From Lytechinus pictus (taxonomy: Eukaryota; Echinodermata; Echinoidea; Temnopleuroida; Toxopneustidae), in the NCBI RefSeq assembly GCF_037042905.1, contig NC_087245.1:26598501-26662500 (forward strand): a stretch of 64,000 nucleotides of DNA, read 5' to 3'. Position numbers and translations under genes: made by a program. This document shows positions 34,617-45,589 of this stretch, one piece after another. The notes beneath the pieces were generated by a model that was given only the letters and a program-made list of their open reading frames with translations, made no database searches and had not been told where the DNA came from. Every line of letters starts with the position of its first letter. Positions within the stretch are counted from its first letter, which is position 1.

Positions 34617-35862
34617 TATCCAGATGTCCAGATAATCATCTTACCAATCTACATCTCATGGAAGAGATGAATTGATGACAAAATCTGGATCTTATAGATC
34701 TTGTCATGTCTATATCTTCGAGAAGTGAGGATGTAGAGATGAAGAGATTCAAAACCTTGTCATTTGAGCTTCTCTTCTAAGGGATGTAGACATGATGATT
34801 CCGAGATCTTGTCATCTGATCATTTGTAATGATAAAGGATGTCGATATGATCATTTCCGAGATCTCATCATCTGATCAAGGCTGTCGATATGATCATTTC
34901 CGAGATCTCATCATCTGATCAAGGCTGTCGATATGATCATTTCCGAGATCTCAACATCTGATCAAGGCTGTCGACATGATCAGATCCAGATATCATCGTC
35001 CGATCGTCTCTTCCACGGAATGTAGACGGAACGAGATCCGGGATCTCATCATCCGATCATCTCTTTTAAGGGAGACATAGCATGACGAGATTCGAGATCT
35101 TGCTATATGATGATTCCTTCTTCTACGAGATGTAGACATAATAAAATTTGATTCTGTGTGGCATCCCAAAGCTTCCATAACAGATTTATGGGAGCTTATA
35201 AAAGTGCCACGAAGATGTTTAGATAATCACCTTGTCATGTCTACATCCCGTGGGAGAGATGATGAGATGACAAGATCTTGGATCTCGTCATGTCTATATC
35301 CCATGGGAGAGATGATTAAATGACAAGATCTTAGATCTCGTCATGTCTACATCCCGTGGGAGAGATGAACAGATGACAAGATCTTAGATCTCGTCATGTC
35401 TACATCCAGTGGGAGAGATGATGAGATGACAAGATATTGGATCTCGTCATGTCTACATCCAGTGGGAGAGATGATGAGGTGACAAGATCTTGGATCTCGT
35501 CATGTCTACATCCCGTGGGAGAGATGAACAGATGACAAGATCTTAGATCTCGTCATGTCTACATCCAGTGGAAGAGATGATCTGAAGTCATGATCATGGG
35601 TCCAATATCTTGTCTTCTTATTATCTCTCCCACAGGATGTAGACACGACGAGATCCAAGATCTTGTCGTCTTATCATCTCTCCCACAGGATGTAGACTTG
35701 CGCAAGATCCAATATATTGTCATCTTATCTCTCCTACAGGGTGTAGACACGACGAGATCCAAGATCTTGTCATCTGATCATCTCTCCAAAATAATGTTGA
35801 CATGACGAGATCCGAGAACTCGTCATCTTGTCAGGGATGTAGACATAACAAGATGATTATCT
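34617..35862. repeat. minisatellite of 52-61 bp GATC-rich units in both orientations
   Basis: The left and middle parts repeat units such as CTCGTCATGTCTACATCC followed by CGTGGGAGAGATGATGAGAT; the right part repeats their reverse complement (CTCTCCCACAGGATGTAGAC, GACGAGATCCAAGATCTTGT). GATATGATCATTTCCGAGAT units at 34850-34960 are a diverged version. The array begins with CCAGATAATCATCTT and ends with AAGATGATTATCTG, an inverted pair, so it may be a foldback transposon whose interior expanded. Frames at 34993, 35559 and 35590 are repeat artefacts. Confidence 0.85.
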
Positions 35863-35884
35863 GAACAAGATTAAATGATTGCTA

Positions 35885-36135
35885 ATGTAAGTTTATAACG
35901 TTCTGATGGCCTTTGGCCCACAAGCTAAGCTTCTTAGTAGGTCACCACGTTTCATTTCCATCTTTTCTCATGGGTGTTACTAATGTTCCATAAAAAGTAG
36001 TGCATGTATTATGTATTTTATCCTGTAATTATTTACTTTTGTTCTTTTCTTTTCAACTTGTATCGCAATCATTTACTGTTGTTGTTGTTTAATATCGGAA
36101 TTGAAACGAAATAAAGATTCATTCATTCATTCACA
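35885..36135 (+). mobile_element. possible LINE 3' end with (ATTC)n tail
   Basis: AT-rich text ends in GAAACGAAATAAAGATTCATT and more ATTC units at about 36118-36133, the kind of tail seen on CR1/L2-like elements. No coding sequence remains, so this rests on the tail alone. Confidence 0.4.
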
Positions 36136-37978
36136 TCTTGGTGGCAATTTTAAGCTTCCATACTGTGTGGCATTTCAAATCTTCAATTGCAGATTATTTC
36201 CAAAATAAAGGAGCACAGCATATCGCGTTCCCCGGGGATGGATGCAGAGATGGGCTTTTTTCTCTGGATTCCCCTTCGTGTTTCATTACAGCGAAATAAT
36301 TATGTGGTATCTTCATCTACTCTTATGAAACTATACTGCGAGAAATAATACCAATTGATTGGTCTGCAAAACACGGGAGGAGAGCAACGTGCATTTTGGG
36401 GAATTGGACAATCTTGCTAGTTTGAATGCTTTAATTGCAATAGAAGTGGGATTCGAAAGAACAGACTTAATATGTACAAATTTGATCTGAAAAATGTGGA
36501 ACTTTTGAAAAATAAAGAATATAAGCTTGATCATGTTCTCAAATGGGGCGTTTTACTTTTCAGTAGATCTACCCCCCCCCCCACATACCCACACTTCTAT
36601 TAATGTACCAACCTCGTCGGAATTCAGTATAAAAGGCATATCCGCATAATTATTCATGGAATATAATCTTATCATATGTCTTTTCGGATCAACAGAGACT
36701 ACCAACATGACCCTCTTTACAAACAATGCTGAATATGAATACACACGTAGTTTAGCTGTCATTTTTTTCACATCATGCCAAGCTTCGCCCAACCATTATG
36801 AAAACATACTTCAAAAAGTCAACCTATCAATGGCGCCACTATATCATGCAGTGCAAACATAATACACTTCATAGATTCGTGGGAAATAATGGAACACATA
36901 CCAGAGAATAATCGACCATTGGAATGGTAGGATAGCGATCCGGATCCATGTCACTCGATGGCAGCTACGGATAGCCTGATATATCACCAGAAATTAACAA
37001 CAAATCATCCGCTTTTTCATCCTGATCATATTATCCACACGCCCTCAAAATATATTACGAAGATCCTCGCTCACTGCATTAAACATGTTAAAAACTTAAC
37101 AGCACTATATTTCAATGGCCACGATCAGATATACAGTGAAAACCCTTTCGAACTTACGGTCCAGTGCCTGCCTTTAGGTACCACCCCCATCATTCTATTC
37201 TGTCATCATCAATACATGGGGAAACTAAATCCTTAAAACGGTATCACACGAACAAAGCTTTTTTACAGTTTGTCTATTGATGTAACGATCTCTCTTTATT
37301 CAGTGAGGTTTACTTCCCCCTTTTACACTCATAGCGAAAGGGGGGGGGGGGAGGGGGGGGGGGGTTGAGCGACGTCACAATCTTAAGTAACTTTCTTCTG
37401 GAGATGGAAAAGTAATCAGATTTACTTCCGAATTAACAAACGACCAGGTTAAGGTCATTTTTGACGGAAATGCGCGCTCATTATTTGGGATTTTATCATG
37501 AAAAATTCTTATTTTTTCATTTAGTCACGGGCGTCATAGTTAGGCCGGGGGCATATCACTTGCTGTATTGATTTGGATATTACAAGCGAGCGGTGCAAGC
37601 AAGAGAGTGTAAAATTGTGTGTAAATCAGATCTACGTCAGAAGTATTAAAATATAATCGATTCATGATCAAAATATACATTAATATGAGTCGCATATCCG
37701 GTAAGATGTAAGACTGACATTCAGTCTAGCTGCAGAACATTTCTATACCGTGTGAGTAAAAAAAACCTGACACCTCATAAATTTGCCCCCCAAAATAATT
37801 GTCAAAAATTGCCATGAACACATGATTATTGTTTATGGTCTGAAAGAGTATGTTCTCCCAAATAATTGATCCCATATTTATGTGGTACGTGTTAACGCTT
37901 CGATGACCAGGAGGTATTCTTTGCAACAATGCAATTTCGATTTGCGCCATATTACGGCATGACTGCAATGAATAAATC
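36136..37978. other. intergenic, no gene recognised
   Basis: Contains C/G homopolymers (about 36570-36582, 37339-37369) and a possible hAT-like scrap with GGGCGTCATAGTTAGG at about 37527. The 92-codon frame at 36958 has no motif or splice context. Confidence 0.45.
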
Positions 37979-38256
37979 CAGGGCCCCGTCTTACAAAGAG
38001 TTACGATTGATCCAATCAATCGTAACTCTCTATGGAAATCTATCAGTGTCATATTTTTTTGCTACAGGGAATTCGTACAATTTCCTTAAAACAAAGAGAA
38101 TCACACTGAATCTTCAAGAGAACGATAAATGTATGAATGTACATCATATCTAGAAAATATTTTGAACAAATTTGCATTTTTAGATGTTGACGTTGCTGGC
38201 CGTCCATAATTGTGATTGATCGGATCGATCGTAACTCTTTGTAAGACGGGGCCCTG
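37979..38256. mobile_element. 278-bp MITE with CAGGGCCCCGTCTTACAAAG ends
   Basis: The left end CAGGGCCCCGTCTTACAAAG continues with AGTTACGATTGATCC; the right end is its inverse over about 50 bp with two mismatches. Each arm is itself a palindrome (GTTACGATTGATC...AATCGTAAC), so the element can form either one long hairpin or two short ones. The CAGGG ends look hAT-like, but no clear 8-bp duplication was found. Confidence 0.8.
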
Positions 38257-41200
38257 ATGTCATAAACCTACAAGGGTTGCATTAAAATCTTATTTCAACA
38301 CACCTTTTCAGTAATTTACATTACGATTGTTTAATAAACACATTTTAGTATTAATTCTTACGTTAATTTCATTGAAAATGGATTAGCAAATATGTTTGCT
38401 AACATGCTAGTAGGATTTTGACTTCGTTGGCATCTGGGTTCATTAATTGCTGTCTTGCCTTATACTTTGGTGCAACTCCAAATTTACATCACTGCAATAA
38501 TTACCTACTAATTATCCAAGCGTGAAGACTTGCAACATGAATTGGAATCAAATTATTTGGGAGAAAATACTCTTTCCAGACATATAAATCTGTTTGCGCA
38601 GAAATGCTCGTTTTCACGCTGTGTCAAGGGGAAAGGGCGAAATCAAACTTACCCTGCGAAACATTTCTCATACATTTCCCATTGCACTTTTTGTCAATTG
38701 TAATAAATAGAAACATTCAAGCATTTTGTAACAATTTTGTCACCCAAATTGAAATTTCAACACTTAGTAAGCACAACCTTTACCCTTTTTGTGCCAGCTG
38801 GATCTGAGGACATAACTAAGTCTGAACAAAAGTTTATATCAGACTGTTCAGACATCTCCAGCATTTTTTATCATTTAAAGTGGGTTTACATTTCATTTTT
38901 CATTTAATACTTGTTTCTCCACACTTTTTCCAAGCTTGACAATGATTAACAAAATGAAAATCAAGCCTAAGCCATTTCATGTAAATCACAGCTCAGTGTA
39001 AAGCAAATATCATCACGATGGCCTCGGTGTGTGGGGGAGTGGGGTGGGGCGCAATGCACTCTTCGAAGTGTTTTGGGCAAGGAAACAAGTTAAAAAGGTA
39101 AAAGATATCTTCAAATCAATTTTACTAGCTAAATTCAACGTGTTCTTCATCTTCATGATTAAGGTCTACTTTTATTCGCATATTAACTATTTCAAAGTTC
39201 TGCGCAAATCATTTTTCACTAACTTTTCAAAAGTAAGTGGTGCTCACTCAAGCGGAAATATTTTTCGACAGTTACATCGTCATTTGCTTAAATGGATCTG
39301 TACCAATCTTAAAATGTGGAAAAATCTTCAGGATATTACTAATGAATAATTTTACAGGATTTTTTCTAAGTGTAAACATTTTTTGATACGCACTGTATAA
39401 GGCCTAAATGATTCGGCAAATCAACGAGATAAATTTTTATTGTATATTGATGTAATAATTATTCTCAATGGACGCTCCTTGCTGCCAAAATGTTAATACA
39501 CTTTAAAAACACTGTTTGATTTTTTAAGCACGTTGTTTAAGCCCGGCACTCTAACAACTATTGTTTAAAAATTTTAAACAACTGTTTAAACTTTTAAAAC
39601 AAGTTGTTTGAAAAGTTTAAACAATTACAAACAAAATAGCCGACATCTATTTGCTAGAATAAGGTCTATCGTTGCCTTAAACCATCCTAGTTTAAGATTT
39701 TACGAGCGAGGATAGTGAGCGAGAAAATTTATTTTTAAACATACGATAACAATCAAGCAAGCTGTTTATGATTTGCATTCCGATATCATGATTTTTAATT
39801 CCTAAAATATAATCACATTTACAAAAAAAAATGTAAGCATTGGATGAATTCTTAAGCAATGTTTACATTTTTTACGTCTGAAATTTTGCGGTGGGGACAA
39901 AGTAAAAACTTCAAGTTGGTCCCAAAACACATTATTGGTGGTTTTACTTCATGAAACAACCATAATTGTTTGCCAGATTTTTTCTTGAGAATATAGATAT
40001 TGGCTTTTGAGTGACATTACTTTCCGAAGCTCTGCTTTTTCGGAGGTATTCCGTCTTTCTTGTTCACTCACATAATTTACCACATGCATTACATTTCCCA
40101 TGTTATTTTGTATGACGTGTCCTATATTATTTTACCAATATTAAAGCAACTTCTGTTCATACATGTGGCCTCATACTTGCATGTGCCATATATATGCCAC
40201 AAAGCAATATGTTCAGTATATACTGCACGCACGTATCCATGTTAAGTCAAACAAAAAAGTTGAAATTTAACACGAACTTGTTGAAGAGATGAAAGCACTA
40301 TATAGCGTACCGGGGGGGGGGGGGGCAGAGTGCCCCTGACACTGAGAATTGCGGTGTTTTTTTTTTCAGTGCTCGTTTAAATGATAAACAGGGGACCTAT
40401 CCCTGTTTAGCCGGCCATCGTGGATGTTGAATCGTGTGCTTTATAAAGTATTCAATTATTATAATGATCGTTTTTAATGACGAATTTACTCACCTCGCGA
40501 ATGGAAGTCATCATGTTTTCCTCATTTATTGTTAAATCTTTTCCTTTTGATCCTCACATGCACGGATGTAAAGTTTAGTATCCGCATTCACACGATTCGA
40601 TAAAAGTAGGCCTATATACTAAGCGATATCATTAAGCGTTATTTTGCTCACAAAGTTATACTTTTTACGACAGATTTCACATTTCCAATGGAAAATGTTA
40701 ATCGAAGTGAATTACAGATACAAATAAATTGATCATGAACTCGTAGACTTAGAGCATATTAGATGTCGCGAGGGAACTATTAGCTCGACTTTATTTAAGC
40801 ACAGAAACCAAAATTGAAACGCGAAACGTTAGCACAATCAAACTTAAATAGTCATCATCATGCAGAATGACTGTTTCAAAAACGATCATGACGATAGAAG
40901 CAGAGAAATGAAATACAGGTATGAAGCGATAACGACTCTCTCAGAACAAAATAATGTCAGGTAGAACCTTCCGAGGATGAATCGTATACCAGAAGATATA
41001 ACCGGTCCAAAGAGTCAAGCTATCATAATAATACCTGAGTCATAATACAACAACAATATTTTACAATAACGTGCTCCGTGTTCATACAAAGAACTCTAAA
41101 TTTGGGCACAGACTTAAGCAAACACACCTCTTTTGACACTCCCATACATGTTAGAATAGGTATATACAAAAGGCTGAGAGTCCTGTTGGCGCTTGGTTTG

Positions 41201-41851
41201 CTCAGAGCCAGACTTTTCTATTGTCATGAACTTGCCCTCGAATAATTAATTCTTCGTCGTTTTCATAATTTGTCATGATTCAAAACATTACTCACTCAGC
41301 TATTTGGCCATGAATTTTGAATATAACATTAGTTTCACAATTATATATATATTTCATGCAAGGTCTCCTTTAAAAATATTGATTTCTAAAATATCACAAA
41401 TTATTATTGGTCCACCTGCGTGTTGTAACCTTGTCCGTTTCTTCATATGCCAATTAAATTAATGGAAGCAGGAACGGATACAGGGCAAAAGGGAAGTCTC
41501 TCCCCTCCTTCGCCACACTGAGTTGTACGTGATTGGTAAATGAAGGTTAGTGCCTCTTCTCGTACACACGTTTGGAAGTCAATCAAGGTGGTCCCTTTTG
41601 CAGTGTAGATTTGAAGAAGAAAAAATAGTTGTCAAATTATTTTGATATACGTGTATCTCACAAATGATTTTTACATTGGCCGAGGCGTACTGATTGAAAA
41701 AAAAAATCATTTTCAGCCAAAGGACTATTCTCACACATATACTGCTACAATGCGAGTGCGAAGCACTAGCTGCATAACTGAACTGAAAAGTTAACATTTT
41801 GAGAGTTGTTCTCACCGAAAATACTTGTTCGAGCTGAAATTTAGGCCTATA
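38257..41851. other. intergenic, no gene recognised, some repeat scraps
   Basis: Holds a small palindromic block rich in TTTAAACA words (about 39520-39625). A scrap like the 31588 element lies at 40308-40345 (AGCGTACCGGGG then GGCAGAGTGCCCC). A GCGAGTGCGAAGCACTAGCT motif at about 41753 is probably left over from an older hAT-like copy. Confidence 0.45.
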
Positions 41852-42663
41852 CAAAGGGCGGATCCAGCTTCCGCCAATGGGGGGGGGGGGGGGGGGGGGG
41901 GCGGTCACCAATATTTTCCCTATCGACCACTCAAATCTGAAAACTGGATATTTTAAGCATTTTTGTATATATGAATAGGATGTATGGGTTAATATATTTT
42001 TAACAATTAATGTGAGCGCAAATCTCGAACCGACATTTTTTTTTATAAACTGTCATGAAAAGGGAGATTTTAAATAGTTTGTTATAGAATTAATATAAGG
42101 ATATAAACAACTCACCAATCAAAATGCGAGCGCTCAGCGCTAGCTGATAGGTTTTGACAGTCAGACCTAAAAAGAGATATGTTGAGAATTTATGAAATAC
42201 ACGACGACTAGAGAAGAGGTACTTGACAAATATAGCGAGCGCGCAGCGCGAACTGATAATGTTGATATTTAGACCATAAAACGGACATTTTAGCTGCACT
42301 TAAAAAAAATAATAAATTTTTTAAACAAACAAAATAATGAAATCTTGATGTCCGAGGTGAAATATGTTTTGTATGTTGATTTCAAAACTTGATTTTTAAA
42401 GCTCCATATCAGCCTATTGAGCAAGATATGTATCTCAGACATCGAACATGCAATGCAAGCGCGAGCGAAAATTTTATATAGTGATATGAAAGATTCTTTT
42501 TTGTGTTAGTATTTTCCAAGTCTTCCCCTTACCTTATTTCATTCACTCTTCTTCATCCTCTATTTTCCTCTTCTTTTTTATCTTCTATTTTCCCTTTTTT
42601 CTTTTGTTTGCTCCGCAATAAGGGGGGGGGGGGCGGGCCCCTCACCCCCTGGATCCGCCTATG
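41852..42663. mobile_element. hAT-like element, about 812 bp
   Basis: The left end CAAAGGGCGGATCCAGCTT and right end, reverse-complemented, CATAGGCGGATCCAGGGG share GGCGGATCCAG. A long G-run follows the left end and another precedes the right end. Quasi-palindromes occur at about 42124 (ATGCGAGCGCTCAGCGCTAG), 42232 (AGCGAGCGCGCAGCGCGAAC) and 42450. No convincing target duplication, so limits are approximate. Confidence 0.65.
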
Positions 42664-43111
42664 CATATAGGAAATTATAACATGCGCGATTCCATACGTT
42701 TTGTAAGGGACATTTCGACAACAGTTTCTACCCTGTAAGCTGAATGCTTGAGCAATACAATTGTCTTTTTGTTCATGATAAAGATATACTGTATATCTAG
42801 TTGGAAGTTATATGAAAAACTGATAACCAACGAAAAATGTTTGGTAATGGGTCAATTAAAGGTGAAACTTTACAGTTGTATGTCGCCCCGGTGTGTCGTA
42901 GGGGACTCGGAAATGTCCCGTACGACACGCGACATTTTCTCCTCTATCTAATTTACCCATGAACAGCATATTTTTGTCGGTTGCCTTTTTTTTACATGAC
43001 TATACCCAGTAGTTCTTTATTATTACCACAAAACAAAGTCCCTTGTCTGTTTGAACAGAAGGTTGAAAAATGTTGTGAAAATTGCTCATTTTTCTAGCAT
43101 TGTATGTGCGG

Positions 43112-43450
43112 TACGGGGGCGGATCATTCCAGCTTTCGCCAATATCGGGGGGGGGGGGCGAAAAAATATATAACTTAATCATTACTGCGGATCGCGAAGC
43201 GCGAGCATAATTTTGTTTTAATATACGTTGTGGCCTGATAGAGGAGGGACCTGGTTGCAGTTAGATATTCATATTTTAACAATCAAATAATGCGAGCCCG
43301 AAGCACGAGCTGAAAATTGTTGACATTCCGACCTAATAAATGGACATTCTAAGCACTTTTTGTAATCATTTTGATTAACAAGATAGGTATATTACTGAAT
43401 TTCTCATTCCTTCTCATTCTCCACCTCATCCTCCTTCTTCTGCAACTGGC
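43112..43450. mobile_element. hAT-like element, right end lost
   Basis: ACGGGGGCGGATCATTCCAG, a G-run, then GGATCGCGAAGCGCGAGC at about 43187 and ATGCGAGCCCGAAGCACGAG at about 43291, 104-105 bp apart, as in the other copies. It runs into the same TTC-rich text that ends the 41852 element, but the terminal inverted repeat is missing. Confidence 0.6.
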
Positions 43451-43728
43451 GTAAATCTGGTCCGAGCAGTGGGGGGAATGACAGCAATATATTGACCTGA
43501 TCATTTTTGGGACACACCAAGGGCTATTATGTGACCGTGTATATAACTTTTTTTTTTGTCGATGGCTATATTGTAATGAGTTTGTTGTGAGACAAAATGG
43601 TGTCCAAAGGCCAGCCCCCTTTCAAGTGGTGTGTAATTATCACATCCGTCTATACTTCAAACGTGTATACAATATACTGCATCTTTCAGTGAAAGGTTTA
43701 CTAGTATCACGATTTTACTGTCAGCCCA

Positions 43729-44340
43729 TTAAAGGACAAGTCCACCCCAACAAAAAGTTGATTTGAAAAAAAGGAGAAAAATCCAAGAAGCAAAATGCTG
43801 AAAATTTTATCAAAATCGGGTGTAAAATAAGAAAGTTATGACATTTTAAAGTTTCGCTTAATTTCACAAAACAGTTATATGCACATCATGGTCGGTGTGC
43901 AAATTGGCAGACTGATGACGTCACCCACTCACTATTTCTTTTGTATTTTATTATATGAAATATGAAATATTCTATTTTTCTCCTCCTTGTCAAGTGAAAC
44001 AAAGTTTATTTTCTCCATGAACATGTGCAATTACCATTATTTTAGCAGTTTATGGTTAAGTTAAGTTGGTCCTTATTGTCAAATCTGTAAAATTTGAGAT
44101 ATTGTATTATTCAAACAATAAAAAACAAAAGAAATAGTGAGTGATGGACATCATCGACTCTCTCATTTGCATATCGCTGAGTTGCGCATTAAACTGTTTT
44201 GTGAAAAATAAGCAAAACTTAAAAATGTCATAACTTTCTTATTTTACATCCGATTTCGATGAAATTTGCAGCGTTATGTTTGTTTGATTTTTCTTTATCG
44301 ATTCGAATCAAAAATTTTCTGGGGTGGACTTGACCTTTAA
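43729..44340. mobile_element. TTAA-bounded MITE, 'AAGGACAAGTCCACC' family, copy 2
   Basis: Left TTAAAGGACAAGTCCACCCC and right, reverse-complemented, TTAAAGGTCAAGTCCACCCC: about 20 bp with one mismatch. The body is clearly homologous to 33898..34501 throughout (GATGACGTCACCCACTCACT, ACAGTTATATGC, GATTTTTCTTTATCG). This is the better preserved copy. Confidence 0.85.
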
Positions 44341-45589
44341 AGGTCTATCACGATTTTTGTTTTGATGGCTATATTGTAATATCCTGTTGGGATATAAAAT
44401 AATGAATTACAGTAAATATCGATGAGCGAGCAAACCTTTAATAGTTGAAAGACAGAATGAAGACCAAATCGTATTTCAGGGATGTGTAATTATTGGAGAA
44501 ATGGCAAGTGAGCGTAGTGAGCGAGCCATGAAAAAGTTGCTTCAGTCATTTAAAATGATACAAAGGATGATAGAGTTCGCAATATATTTATAAGAAAAGG
44601 AAACAGAAATATAAAGAGCAAGTAAGGATTAAACAGTCATTATTTTGTTCAATCAAGACTCATTTGCTCACTGGTTAAAGGTGAGATGAAAATGAAAAAA
44701 AAAGGATTAAGTGATTATCAGGATTAAGGGCCTTATGAAATGGTTAAAGGCCATCACTGGCCACAATTCAACTTCTAAAAATGTGAAAATAGCACAATGA
44801 TGCAAATTTGAAGGAAGCCTATCTCAGAAAGGAAAGATTCCAAATAATAATTATTATATTTCTAGGAGATGATGCAACATTGAAAATTTTGAACAAAATT
44901 CATGTTTGAAATATTTATTAGATCGTTATGGAATTAATGTGTTTTAAAGTCTCCTATATAAATAAATGAAATTTTGTGTGCGAAATAGGCCTATTGCTAT
45001 CCTAATGCTGTTTTAAGATAATTCTGACCCCCCCCCCCCCGCCATTCACGCCAGTGTATTCAAAGGATATTTTGATTGGTTCATGATTAAAGTTTAGACC
45101 ATATTTTTAAAAAGTCATCATCATCATTATATTATCATCTGCTATAATCTTCAAAGGGCTCTGAAGCCTAGCTATCTCGAAGCTAGATGAGTATACAATT
45201 CATATGACGTATACATAAACATAAATCCCAATTTAAGCACTATAATAAGCTTTGACTGCATTCAAAGATTAACAGTACACTAACCATTTAATGATTATAT
45301 AAAAAATATCGTTTCTGACTTTCTGTCTTGAAAAGTTGGGGGATACATCGCCCTTATTGCCCCTTATTGTCTTCCCCTCCCTCTGCATGCGCCGCGCCGC
45401 CAAGGGGGACCGCCTAGCGCGCGCTCTAGCCTAATGATCTATATTTAACCACAGACGTCGTCTTTGCTTGCCTGACGAAAGCAAGCTCTTTCACTGTTTT
45501 TATGGTATACCTGTTTTTATTTCCATCATCACTTTCAGCAAGATGATTAGAGCTGTTCTTTCTTACCGTTGCTTCATTTTGAACTGATC
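44341..45589. other. 5' flank of the Rab20-like gene
   Basis: Mostly AT-rich. GTGAGCGTAGTGAGCGAGCC at about 44510 is another GAGC-rich scrap. A C-run followed by ATTCACGCCAGTG at 45030-45056 resembles a lone right end of the hAT-like group. A short CpG-rich block (GCATGCGCCGCGCCGCCAAG, GCGCGCGCTC) at 45387-45430 and a TATATTTAA at about 45441 lie 150-200 bp before the Rab start codon, which would suit its promoter. Confidence 0.4.

Noticed and set aside
34993-35805. Frames within the GATC-rich array
   Set aside because: They are translations of the tandem repeat in both orientations.
36958-37236. 92-codon plus-strand frame
   Set aside because: No recognisable domain or splice signals.
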